The notes beneath the pieces are model-generated. The model was not told the DNA's origin. It saw only the letters and a list, made by a program, of their open reading frames with translations, and searched no databases. From NCBI GenBank assembly GCA_001600455.1, contig BCKC01000003.1, positions 2,642,315-2,706,314 on the forward strand: a DNA stretch of 64,000 nucleotides, in the 5' to 3' direction. Shown in pieces: positions 1 to 12,569 of this stretch. The DNA is from Endocalyx cinctus. Its lineage: Eukaryota > Ascomycota > Sordariomycetes > Amphisphaeriales > Apiosporaceae. The position numbers and the translations under genes are program-made. Numbering within the stretch: the first letter of the stretch is position 1; every line of letters begins with the position of its first letter.

Positions 1-3000
1 AAAGCGAGTTCCGACGGCAGATGAAGCGACCTTGGTCTTGGACTGACGAAAACGGCCGATCAATACAGGGCGGAGAGATTAAAGGCGTACCTAGGTTGCA
101 AGTCGCTAGCGTGTACGATGCAGCACACATGAGTCCAGGCGACAACAAGCCAGCAGTCTCGGGGCTCGTGCGTCAGTGGCTCGAGGGCGGATTTGTTTAG
201 ATTAGAATCATGAGATGGTCTATGTTGATATCTGACAATCAATAATAGGTAGGCTATGACTAGAATTGTACGCAGTAAGTACGCTTTACCGGTAGAAATG
301 ATCTTAAAATTAACCCATAACGCTTCACCTAAGTATTGGTAGAGGCTAATAAGCCATTCTATCATGATAACTTCAATACTAAGGTAGTATTCTAGTTCCT
401 CACTATCGAATTATTGAAAGAATCCCTCATAAAGCTTCTGCCCGTCAGAGCCCTACAAATCTTACACAATATACAAAATAGTGGAAGTGAGACTAGGTCG
501 ATCGTTTTGACTATCAATCGCCTTTTTTGATATGACATTGACATGGTTATGAGTTAATAAGTCTGAGGGTACGTGTAGAAATTATGGAATAATTAAAACC
601 ATCATTGTCAAATATGCCATATCACCAAATTGGAAATTTACACGGCGATTATCGACAAGACACTGTAACGTTCTCGAACGGGAATACATCCAGATGCTAC
701 CAAGCCAGGCTGCTAGGTTAGTGTTTGCAGGGTGTCTTCTAGAACGTGTCTAGACCCTGTAATAAAACGAGGAGAGTCAGCGAAGACAGAATTCCCGATA
801 GTACGGATAGCTAGTCTGACGGCCTAATTCGGTAGATGATTGTCGTCTTATCACACCGGCAAAACCGGTATACCAGAGAATAAACTAGAATGGTACTCCG
901 TATAAGAAGATAATCTACGTAGTAGGTATAATAAGTAAATTATTACGGAGTACAAGAAAGCATATTGGCGCTAAATACCTAGGTATTTTGGTAGAGTTTA
1001 GTACACTAAAGCACGTGGTTGAGGAGGCGAGTATTTCTTTTCTTTTGGTGAAGGTAGCGTAAATCAATAAATAAATTCGTAACAGGGACTTGACGGTTAA
1101 ACATAATACACTAGGTAAGCCCCATTACCCAGTAATGTATTATGGGCGCCGATGCGACATAGGACGTTGAAGGGAACCAACAGGCTTGACAGGTTACACC
1201 CTGCGTATATATGATAGATATCTAGTATACTATGCACATACACAGTAGTAGCGTTAGTAGTACAGAATATTTGGAGGCATTGATCGTCAAAAAATAGAAT
1301 TACTTATTATTTATCTATTCTTTGTGCATTTTCTCACTCCAACTTTTGTTTATTTGTTTACACATTAAAGTCGTAACGGGAAACCTACAAAGGGAGAGCA
1401 CGCGACGAGAATGCAAGTGATATAGTAATAAAATAATAGACCGGTCTTATCGATTTTTAAAAACCTGCCGCTTCAAGAGGCCGCGAGATCGGGTGGTTCA
1501 TCGTTTTAGGAAGCAAGAAAGAAAAATATGGAAACCCCCTGAGCCTTTCCATTGGGTTTTTGCTTTTGGCAAGATAAAGGCGAAAGCGACAGTATACTGT
1601 GCATTGCCGATCCATGCCGTCGGAGATCGGTAATTATCACACACTAAGTACGTACACAGTACTACGTATATACTCAGGTACATCTGGCGACGAAAGCTTT
1701 CATCCCCGCTCTTCCCCCTCCCCCTTTCTGGTACCCCTTGCTGTGTACCTGTCGAGAATTATACGGCGTAAACTGGTATCAATACACTAGACGAGATTTA
1801 CATCAGATCAATGTGATAGTGGAAGTGAGGGTGAGGCGTCGTTTAGAGAATTTCTAGGATGAAATTACTATCTGCCCGTGCATGTGTTATACCTGGGTAT
1901 TTTGTGATATTGACAGCAGTTCGGCATATTGCAAATTTCGGGCATGTTATGGTAGCATTGTGAATCTCTAATTGGGATTTCTGCCCCGACAAGAAAAAAA
2001 AAAAAGAATTCCTGCAGCAACGATCGTCTATAGCTACTTAAGCTACCCTATATCTGCCTATATGTAGTATAGGAGTCGCGTGATTCCCATGTACGCGTCG
2101 TCGAAGGTATTCAATTGCTTGTATGCAAAGGCTTGTTTACAATATATGTCTTGGTGTTCCGAGTATCGTATCTACCAAGTTAAGTAATTGTACTCCGTGT
2201 TTGTAGATAGACCATTCAACCCCATTCATCTGTGATCATCAGATTCGATTATCGCGATTGCGAAGATGGATACGAAGTACTCAACGAAAATATACTCAAC
2301 ATGAATAGTTTTATGGTACCGAAGGGGAAATCTCTAACTCGTACCTAGCAACATATACAGTATTTATTTCCGAGAGTTGAATTGTTTTTATTTCCCTTTC
2401 GATGATTTTTTTTTCTTTGTCGCACCGTATGCGCATATCGGGTATAGTGTACGTACTAGTTGGTATACGAAAACAAATCAAGTAAGAAAGTAATTACTAA
2501 ACGAATTATTAACGTAATAGATTAGACTATCAATTCAGAGCACAATATATGATGAATTACCATATATAATGCTTGCGAATCGATCAGTCCTCTACTTGTA
2601 TGAAGTAAGTAAAAGAAACTACACATAATTTACAATATTTTCTATTTTGATTTATTGTGGGTGAAGCGGTGAAATTCGGCAATATTCACCGGACCCACGA
2701 TAGTTCCCGATATTTGACCATGACCAGATCATGCAATCAGTATTCAGCCGGTCAGCTTGGCTACTACGTTTCCTTCTGGAACCAGTTCAACTTTTGATCT
2801 TGATCTTGACTTGACTTGTCTTTATTCTATTCTGTTACCTCATATAATGATGGTAATGGTAAACCGAGGAAAGAAAAGAAATTCTTAGCTAACGAGAAAC
2901 ATTTCATAATTGGTTTCTTCATTATCCCCACTATATCGACTCCATCACCTGTCATCCGATCCCCATCGTCGTGCCATTGCCCCTCTGCCCCCCTTCTGGG

Positions 3001-4557
3001 CCCGTTAGCTCCATCGACGATACTAGATGATGTCTTCTTACAATATAGGGCCTTCGCTCCTTTCAAGTTCTTTAATTTGGTATGATGAAGGACATCCCTT
3101 CTAGCTAACAGTACGTACGTACGTACGTTACTCTGTAATATTTAGGACTCTGTACGTAATATTCTGGAGAAGCGTCCGAACGTGCATTTAAAAGAAGATA
3201 AGGTATACAAAATGTAAAAGATAGAAATATTTCATAGCCGTGAGTTTCAATACCACAAACAGTACTGTACCATAGTATTTATATAATGTCAAGGGTAGTC
3301 AAGGGTATATGCACGTATAGGGTAAGTTGAGTGTACTATAATATACCGATGTCAGCGCGATGCTTCAGGTCTGGCAGGGAATATAAACATGGCTTGCATG
3401 GTTCACCACAAACCGATCTCTCTTGACTTGGGGGATTACTGTGATTAAGATACACTAGAAGAAAATATTTTCAGAAAAAAAAAAAAAAAAAAAAAAAAAA
3501 AACCAAGACCCTTTCATCGGGCCTTTGTTAGGTCCCCGGTCTTTCGAGTCTGGGGCCCCTAGTCATCGGCTGGGCGGTACCGTCCCACTACATATTGAAA
3601 GCAACGTCAGCTATATAGTAGCTCCGGTCGCGTTGGCCAGGTACAATACTTTTACTCTCTCTTCCTGTTTTGAGCTTTTACGTTGTATTGAGACCTCGTA
3701 AGTAAGATTCCCCTGCATGAGGTTGCAGGCATGAATATCAGAGAACCACCATACGATAATTGCCCATTTTTCCCATTCTCATGCATGTATGCTAGTAAGA
3801 AGCCCATCGATTTTCCCACAGGGGCGAAAGTGTGATAGATCATGCAATAGACCTGATATAACCATCCATATCTATATAAAATACAAAGAAAGAGAAACCA
3901 ATTTTTTTTTTCCTTTCTTTTTGAACCCATACCGTTACTCGGCGCTCCCGGCAGTATATAAATAATCCCAGGGCGGATAAGAGGGATCACCCCTCCCAAA
4001 AATCTTTCCAGATATTCTCCACAAAACGGGCAAGGTCAACGCGGCCGTAACTATACCCATATTCACTCTCGCCGCCCTGAGCAAAATGATCGCGTAGATA
4101 GGCCAAGACGTCAATCGTAGTTAGTGTAAGGGGATTTCCCATAGAAGCTTGATCGACCGAGCGTGTTGTATCCTAGTCGAGCCAGGCACTGGGAGGGATC
4201 ACCATTCGTGGTGTAACGGTTCTGACCCATTTTCCTTATGGGTATTTCCTCCTGGTGTAAATAATTCTTCTTTTATACCTGTCACTAATTTTGTTATTTG
4301 TTGAGCCTCAAGCGTTTCCTTTTCCACCCCACTGGGCTCTGCTCTGGTTCTATTTATTTCTCCCTACCACCCTCCTGGAATTCTATTCCATAACCGTTCT
4401 CGCCCTAACTATTACATGAAAACCCACCCAGTGGTTTTCTAAAGAGAGAGTGTGTGTCTGTGGCAAAAGCGGAGAAGAAGAAGGAGGATAGGAGAAAGAA
4501 AAGGATAGAAAAAAAAGAAAAAAGAAAAGAAAACAGAGGAAGTAGAAGGGAGCAAGT
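1..4557. other. Gene-poor AT-rich stretch
   Basis: I see no supportable gene in these 4.5 kb. Open frames are short (115 codons or fewer), mostly start in low-complexity DNA and resemble no family I know. The stretch contains an inverted pair of TACTCCGTA/TACGGAGTA motifs (894-902 and 944-952), a short GTAC microsatellite near 3112-3128 and a run of 28 A at 3475-3502. The part just upstream of 4558 serves as promoter and leader of the receptor gene. Confidence 0.6.
4446..4557 (+). promoter_or_regulatory. Polypurine leader of the CFEM receptor gene
   Basis: The roughly 110 bases before the start codon at 4558 are almost entirely A and G on the coding strand (GAGAGAGTG, then AGAAGAAGAAGG, AGAAAAGG and similar blocks). 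This marks the likely 5' untranslated region. Purine-rich or CT-rich blocks near transcription starts are common in filamentous fungi. That it affects expression is inference. Confidence 0.35.
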
Positions 4558-6934
4558 ATGAGGATCACACAATTCTTCGGCATCGGCCTATTTCTGCTGG
4601 CACCGGCGCTCGCGCAGACTAGCACCACCGCATCAGGCACATCAGATGCCGCAGCATCAAGTGCATCAGCTGCCGCGGCGGCAAGCGCATCTGCTATTGC
4701 AGCAGCTCTTATCGCCGAGGGCCTCCCCCTTTGCGGAGTAAGTCTTCTGTCATTCCCCTGATCCGCCCAGACGACAAGCTGGAGACCAAATGGACGAAAT
4801 CTTTCATGAGACTGACCTGAAGACGTTGAATATATTAGTTGAATTGCATGTCCTCCGCGCTCGAAACGTCCCCGTGCGGAATTACGGACGCGGCGTGTAT
4901 TTGCTCTAACGAAACACTGCTCGCCGAGATCACCGTCTGCGTGTCGTCTTCGTGTTCCATCCGCGACCAGCTTTGTAAGTGCCTGCGTATTTCTTTTGGT
5001 TGGGGAAAAAAAAGAACTCGGAATTTAGGAGACCCGAACAAATCGATATGAGATGCTGTGCCACTAAGTAGCTAACCTTCAACTTTTAATAATACAGCTA
5101 CCGAGAAATTCTCTATGGATACATGTGGTGTCGAGGGCGAGGATCGCACGGCGCTCGTCCGCGTCATTGCCATTGTATTCGGTGTCATAGGTCTCTTTGC
5201 CTTCCTGCTTCGGTGTGTTGCACGTATCTACGGGTCTCACAACTGGGGACGTGATGATACTGTCATGTGTTTCGCCGTGGTATGTTTCCTCCGTCGAATC
5301 TTACTGGAAGCAACTACCTCGTGTAGTTTGGCTATCCATTTCTTTCTCTCTATGAAGATGATAATTGTCAGTTTTGCTAATTGTTCAACTTCTCATAGTT
5401 ACTGATGGTTGCGCTCTCGGTCATATCCATTCCTCGTAAGTTCATATACGCGCCTTGACTTTGTGCAAATCGCACGTGCACACATAAACTAACCTTTATT
5501 CCCTAGTATCTGATCGTGGCCTCGGTCTCGATATGTGGAACGTTTCCTTTGACGACATCACCGAAATTCTTCATGTGAGACAAACGAACTCCCTTTTATG
5601 AACGCCCAGTCTCCCTTAGAAAGACCACTAACCCAAAGTTATTCTTTGAATATTTTAGTTATACTACTTTGACGAATTGATCTACATCACTGCCTTGGCC
5701 CTGACCAAGATCTCCATTCTTTTCTTCTACCTGACCGTATTCCCGAAACGGTGGTTCCGCATCGCCTGCTGGACTCTGATCGGTCTAAACGTCGCCTTCG
5801 CTCTGAGCTACGACCTACTACTCGCCTTCCAGTGCAATCCGATCCGGGGGGCCTGGCTCTCCTGGGATGGCACCTTCGAAGCCAAGTGTATCAGCATCAA
5901 CACTCTGGGTTGGTCCGCCGCCGCCATCAACGTTTTCCTCGATCTGGCCGTCATTACCTTACCTCTGCCCGAACTCATCAGTTTGAAGCTGTCGATTAAG
6001 AAGAAGATCCAGATTATTGCTATGTTTACCATTGGGCTTTTGTAAGTTTCATTATTTTATTTCTTCCTTTTTTTTTTTTTTTTGGAAATACACGACAAAT
6101 ACGCGCTGTTTTCGCCTCGTCCTATCTCTCACCCTATTTTGGGTTCTTAATATATGAATATAACAATATGCAACTGTGGCGAAAAGGGGCGAGTTGAACG
6201 AGACGAGTATAGCGCACTTGGACAGTGTCTTGAGCTATTCAGAGTTCTATCTCTTGGTGCCGGTAATCAACTAACCACTCTTTCGCAGTGTTACCATCGT
6301 TTCCATAGTCCGACTTCGCTCGCTCATCATTTTCGGAACGACGACGAACTTGACTCAGGACTACGTAGAAGTAGGCTACTGGTCCACGATCGAGGTCCCC
6401 GTAGGCATAATATGCGCATGCATGCCGGCCATCCGATCTCTGTTCAGTCTTGCGTTCCCGCGCGTCTTCGGCACCACCCGAGACAGGTCGACCGGATACC
6501 AGTACGGAGCCAGCTCGGGTTCGCGACCCAAGCTGTTCAGCAACAGCAACACGCAGAACAGCATGATGGGCTCCAAGAACCGCATCAAGGTGAAGCAGGA
6601 GTGGACGGTGCTGCGGGAGGACGAAGGGCGGCAAGCTGCGCCTCTAGATGGCGACGGCGGTAAATTCCGCGCCGTCTCGTCGAGACGTGACCGGAGTACC
6701 AGCGAGACGCATAGCGAGCTCGAACTCGTGCAGATCCACACCGCCGAGGTCTCATCCCCCGCGGCGCGGAAAGAGGACGACGATAACTTCCCGTTTCCCA
6801 ACTCCTCTACGCGTCCTAATCACCACCCTTTCCCCCACCCCAACGTACCTACGAGGAAACTCACGCTGAAGAGAGACGACGCCGGTGAGTGGGTCCAGAG
6901 GGAGAAAGAAGGGGAAGCGAAATCTTGGGTATAA
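4558..6934 (+). CDS. CFEM-domain PTH11-like seven-helix receptor
   Basis: Predicted integral membrane receptor of the fungal CFEM-GPCR (PTH11-like, rhodopsin domain) family, whose members act at the plasma membrane in surface sensing. I infer seven exons: 4558-4737, 4839-4974, 5098-5279, 5399-5435, 5507-5574, 5659-6041, 6289-6934, giving 543 residues; all junctions keep phase. A signal peptide (MRITQFFGIGLFLLAPALAQ) is followed by an Ala/Ser/Thr-rich linker. A CFEM module then shows eight cysteines (LPLC, LNC, SPC, AAC, CIC, TVC, SSC, DTC). The helices carry family hallmarks: GSHNWGRDD after the first cytosolic loop, GLDMW, and LALTKISILFFYL. The C-terminal tail of about 170 residues is polar and charged, as expected for a cytosolic tail. 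Donors and acceptors are canonical. The ligand is unknown. Family call is secure; the short exon at 5399-5435 is the least certain part. Confidence 0.88.
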
Positions 6935-7269
6935 GGTCAAGATTGAAATAATCAGAACTATCTAGAGATATAGAACTCAGGTTGGAAATTGAATTTGAGG
7001 TTACAGTTAGCGAACAGGTTATACAAAAAAAAAATTAATTCCGTATGTACATATATGTAATTGGGTGTAATTCCACCACAAGAGAGAAATAAAAAGGAAA
7101 AGGTGTAAAACAGCCAATAAGAAAACATGTTATAAAGTAGAATTGGCTTTTGTCTGATACCTGCATCTTGTGTTCCAAGAGCTGTGTACCAAAAACGAGC
7201 AGCCCTACAGCCCTATAAGGCCGACTACGATGGTGAGCAATGAGTTATAGTGGAGCTAGTGGTTGAGTA

Positions 7270-7346
7270 CCCCGCAAGTCCCCTACAAGTCCCCTACAAG
7301 TCCCCCGCAAGTCCCCCGCAAGTCCCCCGCAAGTCCCCTATAAATT
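7270..7346. repeat. 11-bp minisatellite (ccccgcaagtc)
   Basis: Six head-to-tail 11-bp units (7270-7335) plus a diverged partial copy. Two unit versions occur: ccccgcaagtc (units 1, 4, 5, 6) and ccctacaagtc (units 2, 3). They differ only by CG to TA, that is C-to-T and G-to-A at one CpG. The array is intergenic, downstream of the CFEM receptor gene. Confidence 0.9.
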
Positions 7347-7675
7347 AGCACATCTTCAATAATGACAGCAGCAACGCTTGCAAAGTAGTTGGAAATGGTA
7401 TTGAAATCATCACGATATGGAAGACTAATGAAGAACTATCGTAACGAAAAGAAGAAGAAGAATCAATCGTCAGCTATCTAAGTATCTCCGATCTTGTGAA
7501 TAGTGGCGAGGCCAATCGTCTGAGCGAAATAGCGAAAGTGATAGCAATTGATGATGATGTAGAAGAGATGACTCCAGCTAATTCCTCCGTGACTGCGTGA
7601 GTAATGCTTTTGATATGTTTTGGGAAGTGGGCAGGTGGGGGTAATTGGTGGTCCCCACTTCCCTCAATAGAAATA

Positions 7676-7740
7676 CTCCCAGGCAGCCCAGGCTCCCAGA
7701 AGCCCAGGCTCCCAGACTCCCAGACTCCCAGACTCCCAGC
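7676..7740. repeat. 8-bp minisatellite (cccagact)
   Basis: Degenerate tandem array rich in CCCAG. Its right half is regular, with three copies of an 8-bp unit (cccagact), and the left half contains longer variants (cccaggct, cccagaag). Intergenic. Confidence 0.8.
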
Positions 7741-8777
7741 ATCGTAGTACGGATGTAATTTTGAAAAGGAGTCGTATGAGCTTAATCTGATTAGGTTTCG
7801 TCCTTAAGGTGTGCAGACCTGCAGATGTAGCTGTGTACTATAATAGTAGTTGGCAATTAAAATAGAAGCCCAAAGTTTGGGAGATTTATCGTTCTGCAGC
7901 AGGAACCTACGTCGAACTCACTTGCGAGATAAGTGGCACAAATGTCCCGATTTGTAGGTAAGACGTTCCTAGTATGTATTTATTCATCTCAGCCGTAATA
8001 TAATTAATTTGAGTTTACTGAACATCTCGTCGCCGTCACTGGGAGCCCGTGATTACATACCCCGGAGCGAAACAGTGACAGTGGAGTTCTTACAAGAGCA
8101 CGCACATATTCCGTCGCCGAGAGATGAGGAACTTCGGTATCTTGTATGGTGTGGCCTGCTGCGGCGTTCTGCGATGTTATGAACGACCTGGCCGATGAAG
8201 AGGTGCGGCTGGCTAAAGTTTTTCGCGAAAAGGGTCGAGGCGGCCTTTCTAGATATTCATCGGATGCCAGGAGAATACATCGGTCCTTTTCCGGTCTGAG
8301 GCTTCGAGTTTATAATAATCGAAAAACATTCATTGATCTTTTCAGGGGCCTTAGACGAGTTTTCAAACCGGAATGCGAAGTGCAAGAATAGGAAGAATCT
8401 AAGTTAGGAGAGTGAAAAAATGATGAGTTGTTACAAGATGTTCTGCAAAGTGACACCTAAATCTTTATGTTTAGATTCATTTTTATACTTTTATCTTAAT
8501 GAATGGCTAGTAAAACAATTCTCCTTCAGACCAGCTCCCACATCCGCAACGCAACTTTCCGACAATTATCACCACCCGGCTGTGTTTCCCCAGTAAACAC
8601 CAGTCCAGTTTACGGGCCACATATATCCCAGCCAGTCAAGTTCGTCTTCTCATATTAGTCAACCGCTGTAAATGTGCTACTCTCTCCTCCAACCTCATAT
8701 TCTCGTATTGAAATTTTTAAATCACCACTCACATCAGAATGGGGGCACGTCGCTAATGTGAGCGGGAGAGCGAGGCG

Positions 8778-8990
8778 TCACTCGTCGGGCCAATCCCCTA
8801 TTTCTCCCTCAACGAATAACTCCCTCTTGACTTCGTCGAACATTAAGTTGGTGGGGAAACCTGCCGGTGTACCACAATCGCCTTCCTCTCCGGGCCAGAC
8901 TCTTTTCGCGCTACGGTTTACGACGCCGATGTTAAGACCTGTGGTGATATTCGCCGCGAAGTCTGAAAATACTACCTGAAAAGATGCCAT
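8778..8990 (-). CDS. Possible small protein (70 aa), unrecognised
   Basis: A short frame starting at the ATG at 8990 (MASFQVVFSDFAANITTGLN...) and stopping at 8778; an upstream in-frame ATG at 9068 would add 26 residues rich in Ser and Pro. Composition is more protein-like than the flanking AT-rich DNA, with balanced charged and hydrophobic residues and an acidic C-terminus ending GDWPDE. No signal peptide or transmembrane segment is visible and I recognise no domain. It may be the remnant of a larger gene, or chance: an overlapping frame on the other strand is of similar length. No function is proposed. Confidence 0.25.
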   Translation of the reverse strand: MASFQVVFSDFAANITTGLNIGVVNRSAKRVWPGEEGDCGTPAGFPTNLMFDEVKRELFVEGEIGDWPDE

Positions 8991-9666
8991 GGACGAATCA
9001 TTCTTAGTCGAAGAGAAGGAATTGGAAAGAGGCGATGGGTGTGGAGGAAGATCGGTGGCTAAGATCAAAGATCCTTTTCAAAATAGTGCTCTTTTTCATA
9101 TCTTCAAGTATAATGTAGTAATATTTTAATTTTCATCCACCAGTCTTTCACCGGTGAAATGTGAGTTTGGAGACCGTATTATATTATGTAGCTATAGCTG
9201 GGATGCTTTTTCTACCAACAGTTCCTCAGCTCTCACCTCGCTAATGCCGGTTAATTATATGGCCGTCGATGAAGCGATATCTCGGACTGCTACAGACGAT
9301 CCCCCTCAAGCGACTCCCACTAACCGGGAGAAAAAAAAAAAAAAAAAAAAAAAGAAAACAGTGGCTTCTTTTACTGAGCTGCTGAGTATGTATCATAGAT
9401 AAGGTTATTTCTATTAACTATACAGGTAATTTATGTTCTCGTTTCTTGGGGTAAGAGATTAAGTACTGCACCAAAATCAGCCCCAAGAGTGCAAATGTGC
9501 AAGTATGTACACAGGTATTTATTAAATCACTATTTTTGAAGCTATCCTCTTCGGAATGAAAAAAAGGGGGTTTGTTACGCTTTATCATCACCACTCGCTC
9601 ATTGGAAGTTCTGCCCTTCCCTACTTCATGTCCTCCTCCACCCATCTCGCGGACTGGCTGGTTCGA

Positions 9667-11225
9667 TTATTCATAAACGTAGCAGAAAGGACCGGCCACG
9701 GTACTCATCAGATCCTTGATGGGAAGCGCCGGCTCAGCGGCGAAGTAAAAGGTGACGAGGTCGTCGTAGGTGGTGTTAGCACTGGGTGGGTCGTTGAGGA
9801 AGGTGTTAGTTCCCGTCAGCGCGGTAGGGCCGGAGAGGCGATCCTCGGGGTTCATCATTTGCCAGATCCACCAGACTGGATGATTTGTCAGAAATCAGGT
9901 TTCCCGTCTTATTTTTTTTTTATGTGTATGGGAGTGTATCATAATAGAATAGACGATGAATAAGAAACTTACTTCGGTCAATGTTAGAGTGATGCAAATA
10001 GAACGCAGGATCGCCTGGGGAGGTAAACACATCGCGACCGGGGTCACCGCCAAGAGAATAGTGACCGCCGCCGTGGATACCGATACTGCCCTGTCCTGGC
10101 ACGCCCTGCATCTGCATCTGGAAGTCGTACACATTCTGAGGATCGACCAAGTTGCTCAGGACCGCCGTCGCGTTCGCGTACAGCTGGTTGACCTCGTCCG
10201 TCAGCGAGCGCTTCAGACAGCGCGGGTTGTACGCCAAGGGACCGGCCGGGTTCGCCGTCGAGTTCCCACCGGGAAGATCGAGCGCCGCCGGACCCAGGTT
10301 CACCGTCATGTTCGCGAAGGGCCCGTTGTCGACGCAGCCGCCACCGGAGCCGGGCGGCAGGTAGATGGGTGGGAGGCCCTGGGACGCGCCGAGGACGATC
10401 TCCCCTTGGTCCGGGATGAACACACCGTTACCCGACATGGAGGTCTCGCTGCCGTCAAAGATGGGGCTGGCGGCCATTCCGGTCTTGGCTGTTAAGGACC
10501 AGTCCCAGTACTAATATTTTTATTAAACGCTCGAGTTAGTCTATTGGAGATTGGGGGAGAAGGTGGTAATTAGGTAGAGTTTCCGATGGAAGCAACACTT
10601 ACGGGCTGGGTGCCAGTGTAGCCACACTCCTCCTGTAGCGCCTTTTCATACTGCCAAGTGAAGTAGCGGTGCCACGATAGAAAGTTACCAGTGTAGTGAA
10701 TATTCAACGTCTGGTTGATATGCGTGGCGACAAAGTCGTCGAAGCGTGTCTTAGCTCCAGCCGCAGCGTCAGCAGGTGTCTTCGCCGGCTTAGATTGGAT
10801 ACACTTGACGGCGTTGATGTATGCCAGCTTCTCTTCCTTGGTGAGAGTACCCCTGAAGTTCTCTAGTAAGCTACTCTGTATTTTCTTTTCTTGGCGCAAT
10901 CCACATATTATTATCAAGTATATATGGTACATATGGGAACGAAACGGTGTATGTACATTATGGTAGGAAGTTAGGGAACTCACCATTCCTTTCTGACTTT
11001 TAGGTTCTTCGCGGTGCATTTTGCTTTAGCCTTGCAGGTACTATTTCTCGCAGAGGGTACGAAATTGCTCTTTGTTTTCTCGAGGGCTGACTGTGCGAGC
11101 TGAGCGATCTGGACGAAGTCGGCATCTTCATCTCTTGTCACCACAGCGGCGGTGGACCTTGCCTGTGGCATCGCCAAGGTAGTGGCGGCTTGAAGAGCCA
11201 GGATACTAAGAGGTAGAAGCTGCAT
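9667..11225 (-). CDS. Secreted tyrosinase (type-3 copper protein)
   Basis: Predicted tyrosinase/polyphenol oxidase, which hydroxylates monophenols and oxidises diphenols to quinones with a binuclear copper centre. Four exons: 11225-10984, 10852-10603, 10510-9973, 9875-9667; phases agree and the product is 412 residues. A signal peptide (MQLLPLSILALQAATTLAMP) indicates secretion. The family opening VRKEWGTLTKEEK spans the first junction. The CuA region shows HYTGNFLSWHRYF, followed by YWDWSL at the start of exon 3. The CuB region shows GIHGGGHYSLGGD and DPAFYLHHSNIDR, then WWIWQ after the last intron. These are the copper-binding histidines of the short secreted ascomycete tyrosinases, and the length fits. 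It is surrounded by non-coding DNA, so context does not tie it to a pigment cluster. Reading frame appears intact. Confidence 0.9.
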
Positions 11226-12569
11226 AGTGACCCCTTATGTTTTTCACCGAGTGAATGAATGAATGAAAAAAAAAAGGATAATAGATGACCACGCCGGGAA
11301 GAATCAAAAGAGTGACAGGCAGTACAAGGCCGGAAATATAGCATGCAGAGAGATACCAAGAGCAGAAAGGAACGATCTGCTTCTGACTTTATGTAACATT
11401 TCGGTTCAATAGGGAGGACATGTTAGTCCTAACCGAGCTGCTGATAATCATGGTCCAACTTCAGTGGATCATTTTCAGGTAGTAATATCCGGGCCTCTCA
11501 TCTTCTGCCCTAGGGGATTAGGAAGGGGGGCATGTCGTGAATTCGAGATGCAGTCTTTCAAGCAATCCCCCGACTTTTATCTGAAGACTGACAGAAGAAG
11601 AATAGCATGATGAGGTCTGCTAGTCCTTTAGGGAATTCGACCTTGTTATTCTACGATGCTAGGATGCTTTGCTTGGTATTTTGAAATAGAAAGCGAGGGT
11701 CCCTGAACCGGGGACTTACGGAGGAGCATAAACCATGTACTTTGGTCAAAACGTAGGACCCCTGCACCGTCGGCAGAGTGCGTCCAACTTACATATAGTA
11801 CTAACGCTCTCACGATGGCAAACATGTTGAAAGAAAATGTCGTAAGTCCGTACGGAGTATTCTCCTCAATTTTTGGGTCCCACTCTAATTATACTACCCG
11901 ATCAGACCGATCAAGGTGATGCGTCAACCCTTAGGTATAATGAAGGGTATTAAGCACCAGGGTACCTTAGTTACTGGTGTATTGGATCAAAAAAATCTTG
12001 GTATTGCGTCCATGCCGGGAATATAAATGGATAATTCATCTACTATATAATAAACACTTCAGAGTTAAGACTAGCGTTGATAAAAGCCTGGATTTGTGTA
12101 CATTTGGTCCCTTGGCTCACAAAATTAAGTTACTATGTAATTGATCAACGGATACGGAGTATTGGTAAATGTCGTTTTCAAAACACATTTCAGTTAAGAA
12201 AGAGTATGGATGTAGTGGAAATATGGTAGACTTACGTATGTATACTAAATGGTATGATGTTAAATAACGATATTTTGCTTTTGTTGATATTATCAAGTAT
12301 TAAGAAGACTGATGATATACGTTGACAGGTTGAACCCGCGGCATGCCTGAGTTCTCAGGGGGTTCTATCGAAAAAAAAAAGACAGGTTGAACCTGCAGCA
12401 TAATTAATAATAGATTTTGTATTAAAAACCCCCGCCGGCCCCTGGCTTTCCCCTTATCGACGAATGAAGCGATCGTGATAGCTTAAGAAAAAAAAAGCTC
12501 GAGATAAGCGTAAGACTCAGGCCTTTCTATGAGCCAGCACCCTCACTTCCTATTGATAACATGTGGCTG
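11226..12569. other. Intergenic stretch
   Basis: Between the start of the tyrosinase gene and the end of the P450 gene I see no gene. It includes the tyrosinase promoter, two TACGGAGTA motifs (11851-11859 and 12153-12161) and a 21-bp direct repeat (12324-12344, 12381-12401). Confidence 0.55.
12324..12401. repeat. 21-bp direct repeat pair
   Basis: Two copies of a 21-bp element beginning gacaggttgaacc lie at 12324-12344 and 12381-12401. They differ at two positions only: CCGCGG in the first copy is CTGCAG in the second, a C-to-T and a G-to-A change, both at CpG sites. Confidence 0.8.

Larger units (their letters stand above)
6935..8777. other. Intergenic stretch with minisatellites
   Basis: Apart from the two minisatellites nothing here is clearly a gene. 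A frame at 8146-8391 (+) encodes 81 residues rich in Arg and Lys. It resembles no family I know and has no obvious neighbouring exons, so I do not call it. Confidence 0.5.

Noticed and set aside
12361..12401. Possible tRNA because of GGTTGAACC next to the repeat
   Set aside because: No cloverleaf, no matching acceptor stem and no A-box at the required distance; the sequence is part of a direct repeat.
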